Source: DTWD01 sp963662965
GTDB lineage: Bacteria > Acidobacteriota > Vicinamibacteria > Vicinamibacterales > UBA8438
Length of the DNA: 64,000 nt
NCBI GenBank assembly: GCA_963662965.1
Contig: OY759970.1
Coordinates: 3,782,001-3,846,000 of the forward strand
Reading direction: 5' to 3'
A program made the translations under genes and the position numbers. The notes beneath the pieces are model-generated. The model saw nothing but the letters and a program-made list of their open reading frames with translations. It had not been told where the DNA came from and did not search any database. Positions 17,826-25,570 of the stretch are shown piece by piece (positions within the stretch are counted from its first letter, which is position 1; each line of letters opens with the position of its first letter).

Positions 17826-18050
17826 ATGCTCAAGGGATTCGAGCACGCCCAGCTTGCCTGCGGCTGCCGTGTGCGATTTCGTGAAGGCGTTCAAGGCAGC
17901 CCGGTCACGGTGGTGATCGACCGGAAGAGCTCCGCGTGCCAAATGTCGGTGCACGTGGGCGGGATGGCGGTCTACGACCATCGCGAAGCCTTGAGGCCGT
18001 CCACGCGGCTCATGCCGCCGGCGGCAGGCGAATACGAAGAAGAAGGCTAG
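17826..18050 (+). CDS. Small hypothetical protein
   Basis: 74-residue frame beginning MLKGFEHAQLACGCRVRF and ending in an acidic tail (GEYEEEG). It contains a CxC pair (C12, C14) and a third cysteine in SACQM, followed by HVGGMAVYDHREAL. I do not recognise the family. A hairpin follows the stop codon, consistent with a real short gene. The composition matches its neighbours. It may bind metal through the cysteines, but there is no direct evidence. Confidence 0.55.
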   Translation: MLKGFEHAQLACGCRVRFREGVQGSPVTVVIDRKSSACQMSVHVGGMAVYDHREALRPSTRLMPPAAGEYEEEG

Positions 18051-18066
18051 CCGGGCGACAGGGCTC

Positions 18067-18081
18067 GGGGCTGCAAGCCCC
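18067..18081. terminator. GGGGCT-GCA-AGCCCC hairpin between convergent genes
   Basis: A 6-bp GC-only stem with a 3-nt loop, followed by CGTCTCATGTTA. It lies between the small plus-strand gene and the end of the minus-strand pseudogene, so it can act on either. Sequence and flank (CCCCGTCT) match the terminal stem of the dispersed GC-rich repeat. Confidence 0.55.
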
Positions 18082-18089
18082 GTCTCATG

Positions 18090-19799
18090 TTAGTTCGCGA
18101 GCCCGCCGGCGTCCTCCGACACCGTCAAGTCCAACGTCGTCGTCTCGCCCGGGACGATGGTGGCCTCGATTCCGATCGCGGCAATCGCTTCAAATAGCTC
18201 GCGCTCGTAGAGTTCACCGGTGTAGAGGTCCTCGACGGTAGCGACGAGATACCGGCCCCGCGGCAGGCCAGCCATGTCATACCGCCCGTTGAGGTGAGGA
18301 TAGACGAGCTGGAGGTAGCGACTGCCGGGGTGACGGAGAGCGCCACCACCGCGCGATCGGTGACGGGGTTCCCAGCCGTATCGGTAATGAGGCCGGTCAA
18401 ACGACTCGTTTGGTCGGTCAGGATGATCCGGACGTCGATGTAGCTGTCGTCTTGGACCAGGTCGAGCGGGTTGTCGGTGATGTCTCGGCCACGGTGCAGC
18501 ACGCGGTCCAGGTCCATGGCGCGGGGACCTCGGTGACTCGGATCACCCGTTCGCCGTCTGGACTATCGAACAGAAACCGCCCGTCGCGAGCCGTGCGCGT
18601 CGTGCTGACGCCCCGTGAGAGTGTGCCGTCGGCCATCGGCGCGCTGATCCAGATGTTCGATAGATCGGACGGGATCGGCGTTCCAACCTGAGGCTTGAGC
18701 TCAAGCTGACCCTCGAGTCGAGTTCCCCGATTGAGGGAGAGCGTGAGATTGGTCAGGTCGCTCGATTCGACGGTCACCTGAAACGTCCCAAACAGCGGCG
18801 CGAGAGCGGAGTAGTCGCTTGCTTGTGCGTGGATGTGGTAATTCCCTGGCGGGACCTGGGCGAACTCGAATTGCCCGTCCGGATGAACTCGTGCCGTCAA
18901 GCTCGGACCAAGGCTCACGCCGCGTCGAGACTCCGGGCTGAGCGTCACGGCGCCGGAACGCAGGTCGGCGGTGTCCGGGGCGAGCAGTTGACCCACGACC
19001 CGGAGCGCCTGGATTGGTCGGATCGGGAAGTCGACGTCGGTGACCGAGCCGTTGTGGGCGACACGCAGGCGTTCGGCCGCCCCCGCGGCTGTCGTGCCCG
19101 GGTAGAACGTGTGGGGCCAAGATCGGCTCGCCGAGGGAGTTCACCATGGCGTCGGATGCCGGGTCGAACGCGCCAACGTAGTAGCTCCAGGGCGGGAGTC
19201 CGGTGAGGCGATACGACCCGTCGGCATTTGTCTGTGCGACGCTAAAGGGGAGGAGAATACGCTGTTCGCCCTGCAGTTGCGGACGCAGCGCCTCGACCTC
19301 GGCGAATTGCATCGGGTTTCCAGCCGCATCGACAATGATGCCAGAAATGGTGCCGCCGCGTCGCAGGGCGAAGTCCGCGGCCTCGACGAAATCGCCCGCC
19401 GCCAGGTCCACAACGGCGCCTGGGTCGAGCGCAAACCGTTGACCATAGCGGCGCCGCTCCACAAACCCGATTGCACTGGCGCGGATTTCGTACGTCGCCT
19501 CGGTGAGCCCGGACACCTCGTAGATGCAGCCGTCGTCAGACACACCGACCTGCTGCCAGCCGGTCTCGAGGTTGGTCAGTACGACCGACCGCCCCCTCGA
19601 TCGGGGTACCGGTCTTTGCGTCGATGACCTGGCCGGTGACGACGGCGCTTTGCCGTATCGCTGTGGAGGAGCGGGCGTGAAGCTGGGGAGCGAGCGGAGC
19701 GACGCCGACAACCAGCAACCCGGCTGTCCGCGCAACCAGCGACACGGTGGTCTGCGCGACTCGCCGCCGGCGCGGTCCGGCGTGGCGCACGAACACCAT
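18090..19799 (-). pseudogene. Carboxypeptidase-regulatory-like secreted protein, multiply frameshifted
   Basis: The pieces run from ATG 19799. A signal-peptide-like N-terminus is followed by SAVVTGQVIDAKTGTPIEGA, the usual opening of a carboxypeptidase regulatory-like (Ig-like) domain. The reading then has to change frame near 19595, near 19090, near 18510 and near 18320 to follow the repeated Ig-like units (TISGIIVDAAGNPMQFAEV; SRLTGLITDTAGNPVTDRA; MAGLPRGRYLVATVE) to the stop at 18090. The intact ancestor would have been about 560 residues, secreted, and built of several beta-sandwich repeats. Four or more independent shifts in one gene argue for true decay, although indel errors remain possible. 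Confidence 0.75.
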
Positions 19800-19857
19800 G
19801 ACAGATATGATATCAGCCCCGAGCCTAAAGAACGGCCCTCGCGCGAGAAACGAGGAC

Positions 19858-19944
19858 GCGCACAGCGCCCTCCAGCCGGCACGGAGTGGGGCATGGAGCC
19901 CCCACGAGTGCCGGCGGGGGACTTGGGGCCGCAGGCCCCGTCAC
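19858..19944 (+). repeat. GC-rich three-hairpin intergenic repeat
   Basis: This copy lies in the orientation opening GCGCACAGCGCCC, then CCGGCACGGAGTGGGGC...GAGTGCCGG, and ends GGGGCCGCAGGCCCCGTC. It lies between divergent genes, upstream of the small CxxC-protein gene, which is unusual because most other copies follow gene ends. Confidence 0.8.
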
Positions 19945-19962
19945 AGACTAGAGAGGTAACCG

Positions 19963-20265
19963 ATGTCTCAACTGTCGTCCGAGATCGAAGTCGGTTGTCC
20001 CTGCTGCGGGTCGACGCTGGTCGTGGACGTCAACCTACGCCGCGTCGTGTCCCATCGTGAGCCCGAGCGCGACGACAAGCCGGCGCTCGAGGACGCTCAC
20101 CAGATACTCGACGCCGAGGCTGCGCGTCGTGAGGCGATCTTTAAACAGTCCGTGGCCGATCAGAAGGGGCGCAGCGATGCGCTGTCAAAGCGCTTCGAGG
20201 AAGCGCTCAAGCAAGCCAAGACCGAGCCGGTCACGAGGCCCGATCGGGACTTCGACCTCGACTAG
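19963..20265 (+). CDS. Small hypothetical protein with N-terminal CPCC motif
   Basis: 100 residues. The N-terminus contains VGCPCCGSTLVVDVNLRRVV, a short zinc-ribbon-like half with CxCC. The remainder is highly charged and probably helical (EDAHQILDAEAARREAIF, SDALSKRFEEALKQAK), so a coiled coil is likely. I do not recognise a family with known function. The gene stands alone after a copy of the dispersed repeat and ends 21 bp before the truncated DUF72 gene. Confidence 0.55.
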   Translation: MSQLSSEIEVGCPCCGSTLVVDVNLRRVVSHREPERDDKPALEDAHQILDAEAARREAIFKQSVADQKGRSDALSKRFEEALKQAKTEPVTRPDRDFDLD

Positions 20266-20286
20266 CCACTAGCTACGTCCACTCTC

Positions 20287-20412
20287 ATGCCGCGGTACTG
20301 GGTTGGCACATCGGGCTATAACTATCCCGAGTGGAAGGGGTCGTTCTACCCGGAGAAGATCTCGCAAAAGAAGATGCTCCCGTACTATGCGGAGCGTCTC
20401 GACACCGTCGCT
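20287..20412 (+). pseudogene. DUF72 gene, N-terminal fragment only
   Basis: The first about 40 residues, VGTSGYNYPEWKGSFYPEK then MLPYYAERLDTV, are a textbook DUF72 N-terminus. An intact DUF72 protein runs to about 240 residues and would next read EINYTFYR. Instead the coding sequence stops matching at about 20410, where it meets the antisense remains of a sigma factor gene. More than 80 percent of the gene is missing. Confidence 0.8.
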
Positions 20413-20608
20413 CGGTGTCAGCTGGACCGCGCGCGTAGTCGGGGATGCGGCCCCGGCTCCAGCGTTGCAGCGAGGGAAGCAGGCGCTCGAGGAGCACACG
20501 GGAGGCCGAGCTGTCGCCAGATTTCGCGCGTTCAAGCACTTCGACCGACGAGTCGTAGAGGTGTTCGTTGTGCTCGGAATCGCTCGTCATCTCATGCTCA
20601 CCGGCCAT
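20413..20608 (-). pseudogene. ECF sigma factor gene, N-terminal fragment only
   Basis: From ATG 20608 (or ATG 20590) the protein reads LERAKSGDSSASRVLLERL then LPSLQRWSRGRIPDYARG, the start of region 2 of an ECF sigma factor. In relatives this continues through DTEDLVQ into the rest of region 2. The match ends at ADTE, at about 20415, where the sequence joins the DUF72 fragment on the opposite strand. The start codon overlaps the end of the YheT-like gene, so the sigma gene was once its downstream operon partner. Confidence 0.7.
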
Positions 20609-21669
20609 GCGGTGTAACTATGGCCAACCACGTGCTCCGGTGACAACTGCGGCGGCAAGTGTACGGATGGGCCCACGGGCGGAGGCCCCGCGTCGATCTG
20701 CTGACGAATGAAGTCGACCGCCCGCTGTTCGGCCCAGTATCCGTCGAACCCCGCCCGCGGCGGTGCGAAGAACCCGCAGTGTCCGCCATGAGGGCTGATG
20801 GCGGTCGTCACGCGCGGGTTGGCGGTGATCGCTTCGTGCGAAAACTGCTCGGGCGGAACGAACGGATCATCAGCGGCGCTGATGATAAGCGTCGGGACGA
20901 CCACGCGGTCGATCACGCGAAGACTGCTGGCGCGGTAGTAGTAGTCCGCGGCGTCGTCGAATCCGTGATGCGGGGCGGTAAACGCCTCGTCGAAGCCGCG
21001 CACCGTCCGAATGTCGTCGAGGGCATCGAGGTTGAATCGACCGGGCAGGGCGCGGGCTTTGCGTCGCATGCGGCCCTTCAGGTTGCGCACGAAGTTCCAT
21101 TCGTACAGCGCGTTTTCGCGGCGTTCGAGCGCGTCGACGCATCGAGACAGATCCATGGTCGGCGATATGGCGCAGACCGCGCGGAGGGCCGCCGGCGGCT
21201 GGTCGCCGTAGTCACCGGCGAGCTTGAGCCCGACATTGCCTCCCAAGGAGTAGCCGACAACGCCGATCGCTCGCAGCCGGTCGACCTCGATCAGCTCACC
21301 GATCACCGCGTCGGGGTCAGCCGACAACCCCGAGTGATAGAGCCCCTGGGATAGATGCTCCGTGTCGCCGCAGTTCCGCTGATTGAGGAGCACCACGTTG
21401 AGGCCGGCGCGGAATGCTTTGTCGGCTATGCCGTGCATGTAATGCGCGCGGCTCGACCCCTCGAGACCATGCAGGGCGAGCAGTGTCGGGCGCGACGACG
21501 GCGGCGACTGCCAGTGACAATGCGCGAGGACACGGGCATCCGGCGCGACATCGAAGTACCGCCGCACCGGTGGCGGCAGATGGGGGAAATATCGTTGTCG
21601 ACTCCAGGTGTAGAGGGTCATCCGATGGCCGCCGTCGAGGCCGAGGGCCGGCACGAAATCGTCGTTCAT
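20587..21669 (-). CDS. YheT-family alpha/beta hydrolase
   Basis: About 360 residues starting at ATG 21669 (MNDDFVPALGL); the longer frame would run into the upstream repeat. The alpha/beta hydrolase elements are LLALHGLEGSSRAHYM (oxyanion strand and loop, typical of YheT), GVVGYSLGGN (nucleophile elbow with Ser), SAADDPFVPPEQF (acid) and HGGHCGF (catalytic His). The product is probably a cytoplasmic or membrane-associated esterase. The stop codon overlaps the start of the truncated sigma factor gene on the same strand. An intact copy of the dispersed repeat lies about 60 bp upstream of the start. Confidence 0.85.
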   Translation of the reverse strand: MNDDFVPALGLDGGHRMTLYTWSRQRYFPHLPPPVRRYFDVAPDARVLAHCHWQSPPSSRPTLLALHGLEGSSRAHYMHGIADKAFRAGLNVVLLNQRNCGDTEHLSQGLYHSGLSADPDAVIGELIEVDRLRAIGVVGYSLGGNVGLKLAGDYGDQPPAALRAVCAISPTMDLSRCVDALERRENALYEWNFVRNLKGRMRRKARALPGRFNLDALDDIRTVRGFDEAFTAPHHGFDDAADYYYRASSLRVIDRVVVPTLIISAADDPFVPPEQFSHEAITANPRVTTAISPHGGHCGFFAPPRAGFDGYWAEQRAVDFIRQQIDAGPPPVGPSVHLPPQLSPEHVVGHSYTAWPVSMR

Positions 21670-21728
21670 GATCGATCGACTCATCGGAAACAACAGATCA
21701 GGGTGCCAGGAAGCGGTGCTCAGCGCAA

Positions 21729-21819
21729 GGGCGCGCACGTGCGCGCCCCGCGGCCACGGAGTGGGGCGGAGGGCCCCCACGAGTGGCCGCGACGGGGTTC
21801 GGGGCAGTCAGCCCCGTCT
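21729..21819 (+). repeat. GC-rich three-hairpin intergenic repeat
   Basis: Well-preserved copy: GGGCGCGCACGTGCGCGCCC palindrome, then CGGCCACGGAGTGGGG...CCCACGAGTGGCCG, then CGGGGTTCGGGGCAGTCAG-CCCCGTCT. Its far end supplies the TAG stop codon (21818-21820, read on the minus strand) of the adjacent membrane-protein gene. Confidence 0.85.
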
Positions 21820-23332
21820 ATCTAATGAACGCCAGCCGGCCGTCTGTCCGCAGGTCATAGACGCCGAACGAGCCCTGTTGGTGCACCAGTGGGAGATCGA
21901 TCGCGTGCTCGGTGATCAGGTAATCCAGGTGATAGCGCCGTGCGAGCCGACGCGCCCGTGGCGGATCAAGCGTAGAAAAATCACCGAGCTCAGCGATGCG
22001 ACTGGAGACGCGATTGGCAATGTCGCTGGAATAGATGGCGATGCCGATGTCCTTGATCTCCTCGAGGTACACATCCCGGTTGCTTGCCGCGCGGACGCTC
22101 GAACCGTACCGCCACGCGTGTCCGGGGTCGACGAGGAAGTGCGTGCCCACGGGTCGCTCGCCGGCCCACCGCATCACGGCGGTCCATTCAGTGGCCGGGA
22201 GGTCGACCTCGACAAACGGGTGGGCGCCGCGCTCGACGTAGGTGACGTAGCCGCCTCGTGCCAGCGCCGCCACGACCACGAGCGCAACGGCGGCGTACCG
22301 GACGTTGACGCGCCGCGTACGCGCCGCGGCGCCAAGTGGGCTCTCGACGACGACCCAGACGGCATAGGCGACGGCCACCAGATCGAGAAGCCAAAAGATA
22401 CGACTGAACTGCAGCTGCACGATGAGCGCGACCCCCGCGTGCGCCAGCGGCACCGACGCCAGGAAGAGGACGAGCAGCGTCGCGCAGCCGGCAACCAACC
22501 CGGTCTCGCGCGGCGTCGCGACTCCAAGGGTCCGACGATAGTCATAGACGGCGGCGATGATCGCGGCCAGGCCGAGATTTGCGAACCAGGTCAGCATCGG
22601 CCAGTCGGTCGCCTGCAAGTAATCCTTTGTTTGGAGGAGCGCCGTCCAGGACGGATTCATCACGACGATTTGTTCCCGTAGGGTGCTGACCAGGAGCACC
22701 GCGGCCGCGGATGCCACCGCGCCCGCGATCGCCAGAATCGGTTGACGAGACTCTCGGTCCGAGACGAGGGCCGCGATGCCGATCAACACGGCAAACCAAA
22801 TCGCGGTCGTCGGGTGTAGCAGCATGGCGCCGCCGACCGCGGCAACCGCCGCCCATGTCCGTCCTCTCAGGAACACGGCGACACCGACCAAACCGACGGC
22901 GAACGCCAGCTGACGCGGATGCAAATACGCCTCGAGGGTATTGACTGCGGTATCGGGAATCCGGTGACGCAGGGTCAGCGCCGCCGCCAGCGCGGCCACG
23001 CCCCACCAGGTCCGGAAGAGCGATCGTCCGATGGAGACCGATGCGACGTAGAGCACCAGGAGCCCAACGAGATAGCTGGCCAGAAAGGCGACGGGGAGGC
23101 TCAGGCCGCTGAGCCGGACCGCCGGTGCGAACCAATCGTCGAACGCGAACAGCTGGTTCTGAGCGGCCAGCAGCGGCGCGTCGTGGGGAAAGAGCGACGG
23201 GTCCAACCCCTGCTGGACAACCGGAATGTAGAAGGCCTGGTCGGAGACGCCATAGCGATAGCCGCCGACGTTGAGCATGACGAGCAGGCAGAACGCAAGG
23301 GCGCCGAGTGCGAGTGCGATCGAACGGAGCAT
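21818..23332 (-). CDS. Polytopic membrane protein, glycosyltransferase-like topology
   Basis: About 504 residues from ATG 23332 (MLRSIALALGALAFCLL); an upstream ATG at 23359 is also in frame. At least nine hydrophobic helices fill the first about 370 residues. They are followed by a soluble C-terminal domain that includes FLVDPGHAWRYGSSV and RRLARRYHLDYLITEHAID. Layout and motifs such as HDAPLLAAQNQLF resemble DUF6798-like proteins and membrane-bound glycosyltransferases of the GT-C type, but no catalytic motif is certain. The stop codon lies inside a copy of the dispersed repeat. Function unknown. Confidence 0.7.
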   Translation of the reverse strand: MLRSIALALGALAFCLLVMLNVGGYRYGVSDQAFYIPVVQQGLDPSLFPHDAPLLAAQNQLFAFDDWFAPAVRLSGLSLPVAFLASYLVGLLVLYVASVSIGRSLFRTWWGVAALAAALTLRHRIPDTAVNTLEAYLHPRQLAFAVGLVGVAVFLRGRTWAAVAAVGGAMLLHPTTAIWFAVLIGIAALVSDRESRQPILAIAGAVASAAAVLLVSTLREQIVVMNPSWTALLQTKDYLQATDWPMLTWFANLGLAAIIAAVYDYRRTLGVATPRETGLVAGCATLLVLFLASVPLAHAGVALIVQLQFSRIFWLLDLVAVAYAVWVVVESPLGAAARTRRVNVRYAAVALVVVAALARGGYVTYVERGAHPFVEVDLPATEWTAVMRWAGERPVGTHFLVDPGHAWRYGSSVRAASNRDVYLEEIKDIGIAIYSSDIANRVSSRIAELGDFSTLDPPRARRLARRYHLDYLITEHAIDLPLVHQQGSFGVYDLRTDGRLAFIR

Positions 23333-23435
23333 GGAATATGAGCTGTGGTCGACGACCACAGAGTTGTATCGACCGATGGCCGCCTCGCGCCCAGTCGGGC
23401 GCGGTCGAACCGTGCAGCGGCGTAAAGGGCGGCCT

Positions 23436-23464
23436 AGTTCCGGCGGGGGCGCGCTGTGCGCGCC
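23436..23464 (+). repeat. Partial GC-rich repeat
   Basis: Only the CCGGCGGGGGCGCGC...GCGCGCCC end of the dispersed repeat is recognisable, between two minus-strand genes. Assignment is tentative because the shared stretch is short and of simple composition. Confidence 0.4.
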
Positions 23465-23476
23465 CGGTTCTAGAGT

Positions 23477-23977
23477 CTAGAGGGTGCCTTCATCGGCCGA
23501 AGGTCCATACATCGCGGGCAGCGGCACATCGCGCAGCCGCAGATAGACCGTCAGCTGGCCACGATGGTGGATCAGGTGGTTCAGCATGAAGTACCGCAAC
23601 ATGACGATGCGTGGCGCCGTCATCACGATCGTCGTGCCGCGCGTGAGCGTCCACGGCGCCATGAGCTCCCCGTCAAGCCGCCCGCTCAGCAGCCCGCGGG
23701 CGCGCGCGGCATGCTGGTCGAACGCGTGTAGCACCGCGTCCGTGCTCGTCGGCGCGTCGGCGGCCTCGGGCTCGGTGTCGAGGTCGAACGACGTTCCAGC
23801 CATGACGCGATCAACCCAGACGGGGAGGGCGACGACATGCGTCGCCAGTGCGTAGAGGGTCATGGACCGCTCGTGCGGCCGCCAGGCAAGCGCCGTGTCT
23901 GGGATCCGCTCGAGGAGGCGCCGCGTGCTGCCGACCTCGCGGTCGAACTCGGGCAGCAGGAGGTCGATGAGCGGCAT
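23477..23977 (-). CDS. DinB-family protein
   Basis: About 166 residues from ATG 23977 (MPLIDLLLPEFDREVG); ATG 23995 is an alternative but would overlap the divergent gene more. DinB-like four-helix proteins hold a metal through three histidines. Candidates here are the histidine in LATHVVALPVW and those in LNHLIHHRGQLTVYLRL near the C-terminus, the best conserved signature of the family. They act as thiol-dependent metalloenzymes in the few cases studied. The role here is unknown. The start region overlaps the start of the CofD-like gene on the other strand, so promoters must lie within coding sequence. Confidence 0.82.
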   Translation of the reverse strand: MPLIDLLLPEFDREVGSTRRLLERIPDTALAWRPHERSMTLYALATHVVALPVWVDRVMAGTSFDLDTEPEAADAPTSTDAVLHAFDQHAARARGLLSGRLDGELMAPWTLTRGTTIVMTAPRIVMLRYFMLNHLIHHRGQLTVYLRLRDVPLPAMYGPSADEGTL

Positions 23978-23994
23978 GTCACCAGTATGCGACA

Positions 23995-24770
23995 ATGCGC
24001 ACCGTGCAGCTTCGCGAGGTGAAGGTAGGCTGTTTCGGCGGCGGGACGGGGCTCCCGAGCCTACTCGGCGGTCTCAAGCAGAACCCGTGGCTCAGAGTCA
24101 ACGCGGTCGTGACAATGTTCGACAGCGGCGGTAGCTCGGGGCAGCTGTGCGACGAACTCGGCGTCTTGCCGCCGGGCGACGTGCTGAAGTGTGCACTGGC
24201 GCTCGCGCGGAACGAGGGCGAGGCGGGGCGTCTCCTGCTGTCGCGTTTACCGTCGTTCGAGAACGGGCGACTGGGCGGGCACACGGGCGGCAACCTGCTG
24301 CTCTCGATGATGGAGCAGTACAGCGCGGCGATTTCGTCTCGGTGGTCGACGGGCTGCGCGCGCTGCTCGATTGCAACGGTCGCGTCCTCCCGGTCAGCGT
24401 CGAACATGCGACGCTGTGTGCGGAGTACGAAGACGGATCGCGGGCGACGACCGAGGTCGGCGTCGATCAGGAGCAGGCCGAGGGCCGTCGGATCGCGCGG
24501 ATCTCGCTCGACCCGGAGCCCAACGTCCATCAAGCCGTGTCCGAGGCGATTCGTTCGTTCGACGTTGTCATTGCGAACGACGCCGAACCTGCGGTCGAGG
24601 TGCTCGCGCGGTATGCGGTGGAACAGAAGGACATTCTTCCGGTCGGTGACATTCCCGACGGCTGCCAGCTCGTCACCGGTCACTTCTGGCAGGGACAGAT
24701 TGCACGGCACGCGCGCCGGCGACTTGCCTATGCCGTCTGGAGCGTGCTGGCGCAGCGACTGCTGCACTAG
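23995..24770 (+). pseudogene. YvcK/CofD-family gene, frameshifted and internally deleted
   Basis: The N-terminus is typical (VGCFGGGTGLPSLLGGLK; MFDSGGSSGQL; LPPGDVLKCALALA; GGHTGGNLLLSMMEQYSA). A frameshift near 24330 is needed to continue into DFVSVVDGLRALLDCNGRVL and the rest. The protein then passes directly from AIRSFDVVIAND into AEPAVEVLARYAVEQKD. In relatives a block of about 70 residues, containing a GPGSxYTS motif and ending near the second DVVIAN, lies between these points. The C-terminus (GHFWQGQIARHARRRLAY) is normal. One frameshift plus one in-frame deletion indicates a dead gene. Confidence 0.72.
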
Positions 24771-24774
24771 TGGC

Positions 24775-25570
24775 CTACCGCTTGCGCGTTTGCCTTGCGG
24801 TCTTGCGCCGCGGTGTCTTCGTCGCCGCTTCCTGACGCGCAAGAATCTTCTCGGCGGCGCGCTCGATCACCTGCCGAATGAGGGCGGCGGCGCGTCCGCG
24901 GCCGGCGCTGGTGGCCGGTCGGCCGGTGACCCAGAGATCCGGCATATCGTCGGCGAGGATGTCGTCGAAGTCGCCCTCGGTCTTGACGCTGAGCGGGGCG
25001 AACTCGGTGATGTCGACCGGGCCGGACCAGAAGTCGGCATGCTTGATCAGCAGCCAGTTGCGACCGCGTTCCCTGGGCGACGTGCTCGATCGGTCACGCG
25101 TTCGCACGAGCACCCACGAGCCTTTCAGCTTGTAGCCGTCGAGCGAGAACTTCAGATTGCCGCGCACGAGGGCAGCGTCGACATCGTCGACCTCCGGTGT
25201 CCACGTTCAGTGATCCCACAGCATGACGATGCCGGCACCGTAGCCTTCGGGGATGACCCCCTCAAAGCTGCCGTAGTCGTATGGGTGGTCCTCGGTCCGG
25301 ACGGCCATTCGCTTGTCGGTCGATTGCAACGATGGTCCCTTCGGCACGGCCCACGACAGCAGGGCGCCGTTGTGTTCGAGCCGCAGGTCGTAGTGCAGAT
25401 GGCTCGCCAGATGCTTCTGGACGCAGAAGTAGAGCTCGGGACGTTTCGCCGCGCCGCCGCTTCGCTGCCGCTTGCTCACCGCTCGGTTCCGGCGTCTTCG
25501 AGAAGTCGCGCTTGCGACGGTATTCGTCGAGCGGTATAGCCCGCTCATTATGATCCACAATGGTCGACAT
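24775..25570 (-). pseudogene. LigD-type 3'-phosphoesterase gene with frameshift and nonsense codon
   Basis: The order is that of the phosphoesterase domain of bacterial NHEJ ligase LigD: LDEYRRKRDFSKTPEPSG, then LYFCVQKHLASHLHYDLRLE with the metal/catalytic HxDxR region, then SFEGVIPEGYGAGIVMLWD, then KGSWVLVRTRD and WLLIKHAD. A frameshift lies near 25460. An in-frame TGA at 25207-25209 replaces the glycine of the usual W-D-x-G-T-W. Both lesions disrupt the product, which would have been a stand-alone end-processing enzyme of about 260 residues. The 5' end overlaps the start of the divergent symporter gene by about 10 bases. Confidence 0.8.

Noticed and set aside
25190..25215. TGA of the LigD phosphoesterase gene as selenocysteine
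   Set aside because: The position is a glycine in the family and not a cysteine, and the gene has an independent frameshift.
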